Assembly: GCF_014356525.2 (NCBI RefSeq)
Contig: NC_052515.1
Location: 18,061,375-18,125,374, forward strand
DNA length: 64,000 nt
Origin: Nilaparvata lugens
Lineage: Eukaryota; Arthropoda; Insecta; Hemiptera; Delphacidae
Direction: 5' to 3'
Positions 1 through 10,544 of this stretch are shown here, piece by piece. The first letter of the stretch is position 1; every line of letters starts with the position of its first letter. The translations under genes were made by a program, and so were the position numbers. The notes under the pieces are model-generated. The model had not been told where the DNA came from and made no database searches. It saw only the letters and a program-made list of their open reading frames with translations.

Positions 1-347
1 TCTCATTTTGGGAAGATTGCAGGAGCTCCGTAATATTCTTGAGAAAAATGGCAGATAATTACTAAAAAACCATGTTTTTCATGATTTTCTCAAAAATTAC
101 TTGACCAATTTTTTTCAAATTCATACCCTGTATAGTGATTTATCAGCTCTATCAACTGGCATGAGTCTTTTCCTGGGAAACTAATGGAGGGTCCACCCAT
201 CCTTGAGAAATGGACTTTGTAACCTCCTTCTTGTGCATGAGGTAGGTAGGTAGAGCAGTTTAAAAGAGCACAGTCATAGTCGAGATATTCCATCTGTAGA
301 ACAGCTGTTTTGACCACTTTTGAAAAAATCATCGAATTTCACAATTT
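1..347. repeat. Right part of a dispersed repeat, duplicated at 4477-4827
   Basis: The first ~347 bases are almost identical to 4477-4827, differing by a few single-base changes or indels. The second copy continues a longer dispersed repeat that starts near 4015, so the window begins inside another copy of the same family. No coding potential was recognised. The short open frame on the minus strand here is repeat sequence. Confidence 0.85.
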
Positions 348-513
348 ATAAAAATGTATTATTTTAATATTTATATTATTTTCAATTAAATTATTATTTA
401 TGATAATTTATTATTATAAAAATTATTACATAGCAGAGCAGCCTTTTCCAACTTTTCTGTATATAAAGATATAAAGTGTTAAATAATTGTATCAATAGAT
501 AAATAAATAAATA

Positions 514-1396
514 TATACAGAGTGGGCGAAAAGTCCGAGAATGGCCTAATATCTCAAACACAAAGGTTATTTGAGGGTGGGTGTGATTGGGGATCCAACT
601 CGAATAATAATACTACTTTACTATGACTTTAAAAATCTGGTCCACCATATTGAATGCAACTTTTTTTTAAACAGGAAGGTGGTCATGCGATACATGATTT
701 CGATACGAAATTTCAAGAAAAAAGAATGGCGAAAACCGCATATCGATATCTCAAACCGTTTAGAAGATATTCGCATTATTAATCAATACTATTCAAAGCA
801 GAAAGGAGAGAAATAAGTTCGAGAACGGCTAATATCTCATACACAAAGGTATTTTGACGGTGGGTGTGATTGGGAATCCCATCGAAATATAATACTACTT
901 TACTATGACTAAAAATCTGGTCCACCATAATGAATGCAAATTTTTTTAAACAGGAAGGTTGTCATACAATACATGATTTCAATACGGAATTTCAAGACAA
1001 AATGAAGGGCGAATACCGCACATCGATATCTCAAACCATTTCAAAGATATTCACATTATTAATCAATACCATGCAAATCAGAAATGAAATACAGTACATA
1101 AGTGGTACTGATTAATAATGTGAATATATTCTAAACGGTTTGAGATATCGATGTACGGTTTCCATCATTCATTTTTTCTTGAAATTTCATATCGAAATCA
1201 TGTATCGCATGACCACCTTCCTATTTAAAAAAATAAAGTTGCATTTAATATGGCGGATCCAAGATGGCGAACCAGTTTTTAAAGTCATAGTGAAGTAGTA
1301 ATTTCAATTTGAGTAGGTTTCCCAATCACACCAACCATCAATTACCTTTGTGTATGGGATATTAGGCCGTTCTCGGACTTTTCACCCTTCTGTATA
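514..1396. mobile_element. Foldback (MITE-like) element with three copies of one ~280-bp unit
   Basis: The segment opens with ACAGAGTGGGCGAAAAGTCC and closes with its reverse complement, ending at TTCACCCTTCTGTATA. Inside, the same ~280-bp unit occurs twice head to tail (about 521-800 and 809-1090) and once inverted (about 1105-1390). The whole can therefore fold back on itself. No transposase was seen, and the target duplication was not resolved because both flanks are AT-rich. The TATACAG-type termini resemble Tc1/mariner-type MITEs, but the superfamily is not established. Confidence 0.75.
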
Positions 1397-1789
1397 AACA
1401 CTATAAAATTAGCTTCACCTTTCAAGCCACTTTCAAGAAACATTAGAAACAGAAATTCAAGAAACTGGCTTGAAAGCTGAAACTGGTTGTAGGCTATAGT
1501 TTATATTAGGCCATATATGTGTTCATATAAAAAAGTTTGATAAACGGAAACTAAGTCATTATTTCTGTATTAATTAAACAATTCAATTATAGCCCTATCA
1601 GAGTACTTTATTCCCTATAAATCCAGTGGAATGTGAACTATCAACAAATCACGACGTTTTCAATAAATTAATATGAACTTTATTAATTTCAGAACTCACG
1701 TCGAAACGACTGAAAATTTCTGATTGCGTTGAAAAAAATATCAATGACTGTCCTAACCGATTAAGTTTCCAACTCTTTTGATTCTTACA
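1397..1789. other. AT-rich DNA without recognised feature
   Basis: About 390 bases with no gene, RNA or clear repeat structure that I can identify. Confidence 0.5.
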
Positions 1790-1955
1790 CGGAATAGTTT
1801 CGGCTGCTGAGCTATTGGTCTAAGGCTATATAGATCTTTCTTCAACATTCAGAATTCTTTATTCCAAATCTTGTAGTTTTCTCGAGATTTCTTCTGTTAT
1901 TTCTCCTTCATCTTCTCGTCCGACTCTCACCTTTGCTCGGCTGAACTCCGAAGTC
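1790..1955 (-). pseudogene. Degenerate fragment of a Jockey-type LINE ORF1
   Basis: Read on the minus strand, this stretch aligns by eye with the LINE ORF1 at about 49919-50050: both contain the coiled-coil-like KxQDLE...RxLNxE region followed by a serine/alanine-rich segment ending SSAAE. It carries in-frame stops, so it is a dead fragment of a related but older LINE. No other part of that LINE is visible nearby. Confidence 0.6.
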
Positions 1956-2931
1956 GATTTAATCAATAACAATATAACCATATTTTTCATTTATTCGATT
2001 AGGGCTACTTGATTGGTTGAAACTAGTTGTGTCTGAAGTAGAATAAAGAATGGTATTAGTACGAGTAATATTATGAATTTCACCATTTATATTTACGACT
2101 ATAGTGAGGTCCACGTTATAATGGCAGTATTGATTAACATTGGTAATAAAATGTAATTGATAGTCAAATATAATTGATAATCATTGGTAAAATCAATCAT
2201 TTCATTGTTGAGGTGTTATTCTAATAAGACTATTTACACCAATTCGGAAGCTAAATCAAACAGAGTAGAGGCAATTTCACTAATCGACTTGAATAATCTC
2301 GCAAACATGGTTTACAAACAGATCTCGTATCAAAGCAAACGTAAACCGTAGGCCATAAACCAGCAAATTTGTTTGGTAAATACCGCGAATGACAACCGAT
2401 ATTCATCTACTTATTATTTTTACCCATTATTGATCCAAAATACTCATCCAGCAAACATACTGCCTTGTCAAAATAGAGTGCTAATTCACTGAGCCTACTT
2501 CTACAATAGGCTACCTTCTTGGAGGTATACCAGTACTCCACTAGGCTATATTACGACTTTCCTCAACGAGGTCTATAATGTCATTCACTTTGAACTGAAG
2601 GTACGGTATTATTTGAATAAAAAAATTTATGTAGTCAAGAGAAATGGGGACAATTTGTGAATCTCACTCTAGCGCATTTCAAAACAAACAACTAAAAATG
2701 ACAAAAGATGGAATAGCAAAATAGCATGGAATTTTTCCAATTAGTTGGACTACTTGAATAATATTGAATAAAGTTTGCTCACGGATGGGTACAAACTTAC
2801 AAACTTCGTACAGTAGTTTCCAGTATCCTCATCACTTAGGGAGTGGAGAGAAAAATCATATTATTCTCCACAAGAAAAAATGAAAAGTGATGATATAAAT
2901 GGATGGAAAATATTGTCTATAATAGATTATG
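1956..2931. other. Non-coding AT-rich stretch with a stray mariner-like end
   Basis: No gene is visible. At about 2102-2130 there is a copy of the sequence AGTGAGGTCCACGTTATAATGGC, which is also the left end of the element at 30707-32219, so a solitary terminus or deletion derivative of that family lies here. The rest is unassigned. Confidence 0.45.
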
Positions 2932-2939
2932 GAGACAGT

Positions 2940-3453
2940 CAGTGGCGTAGCCAGAAAGAAATTTCTGGGGGGGATCATAACGTTGGAGTAGAAAGCACTT
3001 AAACTTTGAGGGTGACACCGGGGGTTTGGGGAAACCCCCACGAAAAAGGGGTCCGGGGGCTCTCCCATTGAAAATTTTGAAATTATACCTTCAATTTAGT
3101 GCGATTTTACACAATTTCTACTTGACAACAAACATTCCATTCACGTTTTTTTGGTGATCAGTAGGCCACTACTTATTATTTCGATTTTCCCATTAAAATT
3201 TCATAGACCTATTGGTCTCTGATAAATAAGAAATAAAATGGAATGGAGTAGAATTTATTCGTCATTAAATTGTTTAAAAACAATAGTGATTTGTAGAAGG
3301 CCTACTCATTATTATTCTGATAAAAAGCTAGATTGCTTAAATTTTGGCTGCAATAAAGCACTATTTTAACCAACTTTATAGGCTTGGTTTTAACTTGATT
3401 AACAATTTTTTCAAATTTATTTGATTTTTACTTGAGTATTCAAATTTTCATTG

Positions 3454-3484
<31 letters not shown>

Positions 3485-3972
3485 AAACAACCTTTTTTTT
3501 AAATATTAGAGGGAAGAGTCCCTCCTTTCCACGGTAGAAACCAACCCCGTTCATCATAACTGTGGAATTTTTGGGGGTACTGTCTCGAAGAAGATGCTGG
3601 AGCTTTGTTTAAGGATATGCATGAAACTGAATAAACTCTAACCAAATAGAGCAATATAAGCTATATTGAATTTCTTTATAATAATAGATGGTGAAAAGTC
3701 GTTTAAGTTTGAAGTGCTGTCTTAGTTTCTCTATCCCCTGCTATGTAGTCCCTAAGCACTAGACCACTCGTCACTGTTTATGAGAAAATAGCTTATTATT
3801 ATTATCATTGCTATTGCAGTGCTATTCTCTCATATATTTCTCGACTTACATAGTACAATATAACGAGGATATGTTATTAAATGCTAATTTTTAGTGCTGA
3901 TCCAGCCACAAAAAAATTCAGGTTCTATTTCGGGAGGGATACATCCCGATATCCCCCCTGGATACGCCACTG
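2940..3972. mobile_element. Non-autonomous hAT-type transposon, 1.03 kb
   Basis: The element begins CAGTGGCGTAGCCAG and ends CTGGATACGCCACTG, near-perfect terminal inverted repeats with one mismatch. It is flanked by a perfect 8-bp direct repeat, GAGACAGT, at 2932-2939 and 3973-3980. An 8-bp duplication with CA..TG termini is the hAT signature. It has no transposase frame. The interior has a run of about 22 G at 3463-3484, and G-rich or C-rich tracts near both ends. Remobilisation would need a trans-acting transposase. Confidence 0.9.
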
Positions 3973-4014
3973 GAGACAGTAGCTGATGATGATAATAGCT
4001 ATATTCTCATAAGT

Positions 4015-4179
4015 TGATGTTTTTTACTTTCCTTGCCCTATCACCATAGGTAAGGAAAGTATTGCTTTCCAAAAAAAAATTAAGGTACCCTAATTTCAAG
4101 TTTTCTCTACGTTTCAAGGTCCCCTGAGTCCAAAAACATAATTTTGGGTGTTGGTCTCTCTCTCTGCTGTGTGTGTGTG

Positions 4180-4236
<57 letters not shown>

Positions 4237-4830
4237 TGAACACGATAACTGCATTCCTAATTAACCGATTGACTTGAAATTTCAAACTTAAGGTCCTTAT
4301 ACCATAAGGATCCGACAAAAAGAAATTCAATAAAATTCAATTCGAGATGGCGGAAAAAATGGCGGATAATGACTAAAAAACCATGTTTTTCACGGTTTTC
4401 TCGAAAACGGCTTCAACGATTTTCTTCAAATTCATACCATAGATAGCTATTCATAAGCCCTATCAATTGACATGAGTCTCATTTTTGGGAAGATTGCAGG
4501 AGCTCCGTAATATTCTTGAGAAAAATGGCAGATAATTACTAAAAAACCATGTTTTTCATGATTTTCTCAAAAATTACTTGACCAATTTTTTTCAAATTCA
4601 TACCCTGTATAGTGATTTATCAGCTCTATCAACTGGCATGAGTCTTTTTCCTGGGAAACTAATGGAGGGTCCACCCCATCCTTGAGAAATGGACTTTGTA
4701 ACCTCCTTCTTGTGCATGAGGTAGGTAGGTAGAGCAGTTTAAAAGAGCACAGTCATAGTCGAGATATTCCATCTGTAGAACAGCTGTTTTGACCACTTTT
4801 GAAAAAATCATCGAATTTCACAATTTACAC
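4015..4830. repeat. Dispersed repeat family with internal TG microsatellite
   Basis: It starts TTTTTACTTTCCTTGCCC. It contains a (TG)n tract and then the motif CGGATCC...AAATTTCAA. A reverse-complement copy with a CA tract lies at about 15265-15705, and the right part recurs at 1-347. Because the copies share both ends and the microsatellite position, this is one interspersed family. Its class is unknown. No terminal inverted repeat or tRNA-like promoter was recognised. Confidence 0.75.
4166..4235. repeat. (TG)n microsatellite
   Basis: A nearly uninterrupted TG dinucleotide tract of about 70 bases, preceded by a short TC tract. It sits within the dispersed repeat around it and matches the CA tract in the inverted copy near 15540. 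Confidence 0.95.
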
Positions 4831-4913
4831 AAAGGTAAAAGTACTCTGAAAACAATTACATATACACATATAAAGTAGTCTGATCATATAATTGCAAATA
4901 ATAGTAGTATAAA

Positions 4914-4953
4914 AAGGAGGACTCTGGGACACAAGTGTCCCAGAGTCCTCCTT
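4914..4953. repeat. Perfect hairpin near the left terminus
   Basis: A 19-base arm (AAGGAGGACTCTGGGACAC) is followed by AA and then the exact reverse complement of the arm. It sits 11 bases inside the element end. The mirror copy is at 13188-13227 with loop TT. Perfect conservation of both stems, while other parts have diverged, suggests function or recent gene conversion. Confidence 0.95.
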
Positions 4954-4954
4954 C

Positions 4955-5128
4955 ACCTCAAGGTCACCCAAGACGACCAAACCTAACCTCAAGGTCACCC
5001 AAGACAACCAAACCTAACCTCAAGGTCACCCAAGATGACCAAACCTAGCCTCAAGGTCACCCAAGATGACCATACCTAACCTCAAGGTCACCCAAGATGA
5101 TCAAACCTAACCTCAAGGTCATCCAAGT
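4955..5128. repeat. Tandem 31-bp repeats in the left arm
   Basis: About six head-to-tail units built on CCTCAAGGTCACCCAAGATG and ending ACCTAA, with a few substitutions between units. The right arm has fewer than three units (about 13108-13187), so copy number differs between otherwise matching arms. Confidence 0.93.
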
Positions 5129-5630
5129 CAAAAAACAAAAAAATTAAAAGAAAATGGATAGAAAAAAATTTAAAAAAAATAATAATAATAAAAAATCAAA
5201 AATAAATAAAAATAAATTATAATTAATTTCACAACCTTTGGGAGTGGTGGGAGACTGTAAGTTCGGGTATATATATGGGAGCTCCTAGCCATAAGAGCTA
5301 TCATTGTGTTGCTGACTAGTTGGCAATGGGACCTGTCACTCTGCATGGTCATGGAGACCTCTGTCACACCAGATTAATGTGTCCTTGGTGGACCTGCTGG
5401 ATCGGGATGTCCATGGGAGGCTCTGGATCAGCATGGCTGTGCTGCTCTGGATCAGGGTGGCATTGAAGATGGATATTTTCAGCAACTTCCACTTCGCCTC
5501 CTCCGTGCTGTGTTTGGACATTTAGCATAGGCATTTTCAATGACTCTGGCTCCTCCTGTCACATGGACCATGCTCACCAGTGTTCAGCATATCTGTGAGC
5601 AGAGTCGTCCACTCAGTGGTCTGTCGGTCA

Positions 5631-5868
5631 GTTCAGTCACTGTTCAGTCACTGAGTCACTGTTCAGCCACTGTTCAGTAACTGTTCAGTCACTGTTCAGT
5701 CACTGTTCAGTCACTGTTCAGCCACTGTTCAGTCACTGTTCAATCACTGTTCAGTCACTGTTCAGTCACTGTTCAGTCACTGTTCAGTCACTGTTCAGTA
5801 ACTGTTCAGTAACTGTTCAGTCACTGTTCAGTCACTGTTTAGTCACTTCTGTCACTGTTCAGTCAGTG
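5631..5868. repeat. 11-bp satellite array (TTCAGTCACTG)n
   Basis: About twenty tandem copies of TTCAGTCACTG with occasional variants (GCCAC, GTAAC). The reverse-complement array at about 8566-8770 occupies the mirrored position in the other arm. In both arms the array borders the unique gene-bearing core. Confidence 0.95.
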
Positions 5869-5922
5869 GCACGCAGAATGTACTTATAGCTAAACTATAT
5901 CTAAGGAGATGGTAGGTAATAA

Positions 5923-6129
5923 TTAAACAGTCTGGAATACAATTAGCTCTTTATTGATCAATCCAACAGCCATTTCATTGAAAAGTTTACTACAAACAGA
6001 CATATCTCTGTTCCAAAATCCAAGTTGTTTATCATATTGAGTGTGCAGAAAAGTGATGTATCCATGATGTTTCTCCTTGGCCCATGTCAAGCAGATGATG
6101 TCCCAGGTAGTAGACTCCTTTTCCAGCAC
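5923..6129 (-). CDS. Small hypothetical protein in the Polinton-like element
   Basis: A 68-residue minus-strand frame between the 11-bp satellite and the acidic frame. It has no motif that I recognise: no signal peptide, membrane segment or zinc-binding pattern. Its codons look unremarkable. It could be the tail of a decayed larger gene, because it follows the acidic frame on the same strand with ~95 bases between. Coding status is uncertain. The only support is its position in the unique core of the element. Confidence 0.3.
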   Translation of the reverse strand: MLEKESTTWDIICLTWAKEKHHGYITFLHTQYDKQLGFWNRDMSVCSKLFNEMAVGLINKELIVFQTV

Positions 6130-6223
6130 TAGTCCTTGGCAAGTCCTCTATGTTGTCTGATAGTCTTCAGATGATATTCAGTGATACCTCTAGAACACTG
6201 TTTCAGTTAGAGATAATACCCTG

Positions 6224-6327
6224 TCATTGTTGTTGAATCACCTCACAACCTCTTTCCTTCAGGTAATTGATGCTCCTTCGAGTCAAAAGTATAGGTGTAG
6301 TAGTATTTCTCACCACTACATCATCCT

Positions 6328-6358
<31 letters not shown>

Positions 6359-6640
6359 TTCCTCTTCCTCCTCATCCTCTTCCTCTTCCACCTCTACCTC
6401 ATTGTTCTCCTCCATATCAGTTTCCTCTTCCTCATCTTCTACATGATCCTCATCCTTCTTTAGATCAAATGGGGAGATTGATGGTAAATTTGTCTCACCA
6501 TAGTCACCCCACTTTGAGAATAGGAGTACCATTCTCTCTATTGTCTCAGATACACAGTTGATCGACAAAATGTCTGTTCTCCACAGATGATTCCAGCATA
6601 ATAAATCTAATCTGCTATGATGTATCCAATATATATCCAT
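6224..6640 (-). CDS. Acidic (poly-Glu) hypothetical protein in the Polinton-like element
   Basis: A 138-residue frame. The first ~60 residues look globular and tryptophan-containing. Residues ~65-115 are an extreme acidic tract with about twenty consecutive glutamates, ending in two aspartates. The tail is hydrophilic and ends in glutamines. It lies 40 bases downstream of, and on the same strand as, the phospholipase-domain gene, so the two may be co-transcribed. Acidic tracts are common in histone- or DNA-mimic proteins, but no function can be assigned. Part of the tract comes from a (TCC/TCT)n-like microsatellite on the opposite strand, which may have expanded after the gene lost constraint. 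Confidence 0.4.
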
Positions 6641-6679
6641 ATTTGTACAGCATTATGATTTTGATTGTACCTCAATATA

Positions 6680-8467
6680 TTACCTAGTGTCTAAGGTGTT
6701 GCTGTTCTCTGCTTTCTCAAGTAAAGACCTGTACCAACCTTTGGTTTCTGATGTCTCAAGTAAAGACCTTGACCTCCTTTTATTGATTTTTTTCATTGAT
6801 GGTTTAATCTTTTGTTTCTTCCCCTTCTCAGCCACCCTGCTGACTTTCTTCAGTGATCTTTTCATACCCTCCCCAAATTTTGCCTTAGCCTTCATGATGT
6901 TGGTGACTGCTAGTGCTGCAGCTTTTTCCAACACCCCTGCATCTTCAGATCTCACTCTGTCCCAGGCTCTCTCTGCCAAGATGCTGTCTGCTACTGCTCT
7001 GCTTGCTGTATCACCACTCTTGGAATAGGCAATATCATGCTCCTTGCAAGCCTGATCAAATTTGTTGATTCCTGGATCACCTGGTGCTAATCACTTCTGA
7101 AGTTTTGTTTCTGGTCCACAGTACTGATAGCCAGGGATATGAAGTTCAACTGGTAGAATGTCGATTGCCTTATTAACTATTGTACCAGCAGCACCTTTGA
7201 TAGCTGAGAGAACACCTCTTCCTCTATAGATCTTCTGACTTTTCTCTTTACGAAAAACATGCCTTGGAGCAATAGATCCTCTCCCAGTCACTTGTCTCTC
7301 AGAATGTCTTTGACTGCCATCTCTGCTATCATCCAAAAGACGTTTGATTGTATTCTTATACTTGGCTTTGTTGTAGTTAACAATCTCACCTCTTGGATCA
7401 TTGTTCTGTCTGTACACACAGGTCCAGTTCAATATTTCTCCATAGGCCTGTCTGTCAGCGGATTCAACTAATGCACAATTTGGATTCTTCTTGAAAATCA
7501 ACTCACAAAGTCCCAATGTAGCTGTGAAGGTCTTTTCTTCCTCATCTACAGGGTCAGTCAGCACAATTTCATCACCATTCTCTCCAAAAGTTAAATACTT
7601 ATTGCCCAGGTAGTAAGCATTATCTCTCACTCTTGGCCCGAAAGTGTCATCAAAATTGTCATTGTCCTTGCTCAATGATCCTCTAATGTAATCAGCTACC
7701 TGTTTTCCAGCTAGATCAGTTTGATCAAGGATATTCTGAACTGTTGTACCGTGACTTTCATTCAATAATTGTTCAACATTCTTATCATCATCCTGTCCAT
7801 CTCCAGACAGCTCCTCATCACTGCTATCATCATATCCTCTACTCATATTATACTCCTCACCCTCATCCCCTTCAAATGCCTGCTTTCCTGCTTTCCATAG
7901 TTGCCATCCAACTCCTGAGGTGCCTGCCATTGGACTTGAAACTTCTCCAGTTCCATATGATTCAAATGTTGGTGACTCTTCATCAATGCTGGAGAGTTGG
8001 AGCTTATGTTTTGCTTTACTTGCACCAGTAAGTCCACGCCTTGTATATGTGGCATGTTTTACAAATGGTGTTGTTGGTGGAGTAGGATATGTGTGGTGTG
8101 TTGATGCTGCTGAGGAAGGACGATGTTCTGATGATAACAACTCTTGCTTGGATTGTCTCTGCCTACCCTTCACATGCCTGGAGTGCATTTTTATTCTAGG
8201 CTTCAGATACCTGGGATGCTTCTTGGATGCTCTTGATGGAGGTAGTTGTGGTTGTTGAACTGGCATCTGTTGGAGAGTTTTGACTAGGTTGGCTAGTGGC
8301 TCACCTAGAGGTTTGAAGTGTTCCACATGTTTCTCTTCTGCAATCCGTCTACCCAGCATGGCTTCCTTATGCCTCCTTTTGATTTCACGCTTTAGCCTAG
8401 CAATCTCCAATATGGTAGGAGTGACCTCCTCCAATGTCGGCTTATGGTTCCTTTGCTTGATATACAT
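6680..8467 (-). pseudogene. Virion-type protein with C-terminal parvovirus-like phospholipase A2 domain, one in-frame stop
   Basis: A continuous minus-strand frame of about 595 codons, broken by a single TGA at 7091-7093. The N-terminal ~260 residues are basic, then Pro/Ser/Thr-rich, then acidic and probably disordered. Residues ~270-400 form a globular region (FGPR, YYLGNKYLTFG, TLGLCELIFKKNP) of the kind found fused to phospholipase A2 domains in arthropod and cnidarian mobile or viral genomes. Then comes a hydrophobic stretch leading into GYQYCGPE, the calcium-loop motif, where the family normally has GPG. The stop follows. Downstream in the same frame is the catalytic His-Asp (KEHDIAYS, about 7025-7048) and a Lys/Arg-rich tail. 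In parvoviruses such domains breach the endosome during entry. Here the domain is near the C-terminus, unlike parvovirus VP1. The stop and the loop change suggest an inactive product. Confidence 0.8.
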
Positions 8468-8489
8468 ACTGGTCAGTGTTTATCAGTAT

Positions 8490-8524
8490 ACTGAGGTCTG
8501 AGAGTTTGAGCTCAGCTATTTATA
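8490..8524 (-). promoter_or_regulatory. TATA box plus TCAGT initiator for the phospholipase-domain gene
   Basis: On the minus strand TATAAATAG (8516-8524) is followed about 31-33 bases later by CTCAGT (plus-strand ACTGAG from 8490), the arthropod initiator consensus. The start codon at 8467 is about 23 bases further on. Spacing and motif quality are those of a strong arthropod core promoter. Confidence 0.65.
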
Positions 8525-8565
8525 CATTTTGGACCCATCCCAAGTGCTGAGTGCCACTGACTAAA

Positions 8566-9068
8566 CAGTGACGGGAGTGACTAAACAGTGACTGAACAGT
8601 GACTGAACAGTGACTGAACAGTGGCTGAACAGTGACTGAACAGTGACTGAACAGTGACTGAACAGTTACTGAACAGTTACTGAACAGTGACTGAACAGTG
8701 ACTGAACAGTGACTGAACAGTGGCTGAACAGTGACTCAGTGACTGAACAGTGACTCAGTGACTGAACTGACCGACAGACCACTGAGTGGACGACCCTGCC
8801 CACAGATATGCTGAACACTGGTGAGCACGGTCCATGTGACAGGAGGAGCCAGAGTCATTGAAAATGCCTATGCTAAATGTCCAAACACAGCACGGAGGAG
8901 GCGAAGTGGGAGTTGCTAGAAATATCCATCTTCAATGCCACCCTGATCCAGAGCAGCATGGCCATGCTGATCCAGAGCCTCCCATGGACATCCTGATCCA
9001 GCAGGTCCACCAAGGACACATTAATCTGGTGTGATAGAGGTCTCCATGACCATGCAGAGTGACAGGTC
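8566..9068. repeat. Inner half of the right inverted-repeat arm
   Basis: Reverse complement of about 5330-5870. It holds the 11-bp satellite array (8566-8770) followed by the ~300-bp part that includes GTCCAAACACAGCAC and the CTGATCCAG repeats. Homology to the left arm stops near 9068 and resumes at about 12941. Confidence 0.85.
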
Positions 9069-9810
9069 CTGCGTGACCATCCCAAGCCAGAGTCATGTGA
9101 CAGGGGGATGTGGAGTGGGGTTGCCGAAACAGCCCTTGTTGAAAGCACAGCAAGGCAATCTCTCACCTATATGAAGAGCCACTGCCAAATTGAAGCCGTC
9201 CTGACCTCAGCCGGCAGGGATGAGGGGGTGACTGATCGATGGGTAACTGGGGTCAATTCACTGTATGGTGGAGGTGGGCTATCAGGGTGGGGTGGAGGAA
9301 GAGAAGGGTAGGAAGTTGATGTATTGCACTCTATATTGTCTGAAAACGACATACATGCCATTAGTATGGGTGGTTCTCTAATATGGTTGATGGTATGGGT
9401 GGTTCTCTAGTATGGGGGTTGGATTTTACAATGCTTTCCACCCATTCAACAAGAATAGTTTTATATAATAAGAAAAAAATGAATAGTATAAATCATTATT
9501 ACTGAATTTCAAATCAATAATTCTAAAGAAAAAAAAAACTGGATAATGATGAGGAGACATCTTACTTAAAGTCCCCCACACAAAATATTCATCAAAATGG
9601 GTCTTTCAAAATTCTAAATAATATTTATTCTGTCTCTCTCTCTCTCTCAAACTGAATGATCATCATGATGTGTGAGGGAGGAGACATCTTAAAGTCCCCC
9701 ACACAAAGTATTCATCAAAATGGATCTTTAAAAATAATAACCAACAATAATAATAAACAATATAGATTGTACTTACTTTGCTATTCACTAAAAACTGCAC
9801 TGCACTGTAG
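9069..9810. other. Right-arm DNA with no counterpart in the left arm
   Basis: About 740 bases inside the Polinton-like element but absent from its left arm. It includes a TATGGGTGGTTCTCTA duplication (about 9367-9412), a CTCTCT tract, and two copies of a ~45-bp unit around AAAGTCCCCCACACAAA (9551-9600 and 9679-9722). No gene was recognised. It may be an earlier insertion or DNA lost from the left arm. Confidence 0.5.
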
Positions 9811-10544
9811 CACACACTCAGGCCCGGCCCCAGGGGTGGGCGGACCGGGCGGCCGCACAGGGCGGCAGGTTTTGGGGGCGGCAAATTTAAAGGAACGGAA
9901 AATTTCAAAATACAAATAAATAATAAATTCATAATATCAAATGAAGACTTTTCTAAGATCAACAATGTCCCAGGAACGTCTGAGTGGTCTAGCGAACATA
10001 AAATAGTTCAGTCCTCAGATCTTGAAGAATTTGTGGAGGAATTTCCCCATGCAAAGGTCAGACGAGTTCTACTTAATTAAACAGGTGTGTTAAACAAACT
10101 TGTAGAAATTGTAGTTCTAATTACTTAGCAAGTTAAGTAGGCCTAATACTATGTTGCAGTCTACGTTTTAAGGCTGTGCAAACGCTAAAAATAAACTTCC
10201 TTGTACTGGTGATATTTTTCAAAGTTTTTCGATTTGTACCGGTATATATCAAAATGAAAAAGTTTTCTTAGGAAAACATTTTATTCCAATCATTTCTTTT
10301 TGAGATATGAACGCCTAAAGTTTAAATTTTTGGGACAGGACATTATTCAAATTCGGTACGAGATAAATTCTTCATGTTATTGATTGAATAAAATATAAAA
10401 TTTTGAAACATTTTCTGAAAATATCAATTTTTGAAAAAGTTATTCAATTTACAAAAAAAAAAGACTCAACTAAACACTATTTTTGGTCATTTTTAGTAAA
10501 TTGAATAACTTTCTCAAAAATTGATATTTTCAGAAAATTTTTGT

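Larger units (their letters stand above)
4903..5872. repeat. Left terminal inverted repeat arm of the Polinton-like element
   Basis: From outside in: an 11-bp lead, the 40-base hairpin, six 31-bp repeats, an A-rich spacer, a ~300-bp unique part, and the 11-bp satellite. The same order is found reversed at the right end (12941-13238, then 8566-9068). The arm jumps directly from GACTAGTTG to a sequence that in the right arm lies 3.9 kb away, so either this arm lost DNA or the right arm gained extra DNA in addition to the hAT. Confidence 0.85.

Noticed and set aside
4007..4330. Minus-strand frame with a poly(His-Thr) run
   Set aside because: Translation of the TG microsatellite within a dispersed repeat.
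6227..8501. Several plus-strand frames opposite the PLA2-domain gene
   Set aside because: Mirror translations of a clearly coding minus-strand frame.
5620..8770. CRISPR-like array of short repeats
   Set aside because: Head-to-tail 11-bp satellite without spacers in a eukaryotic genome.
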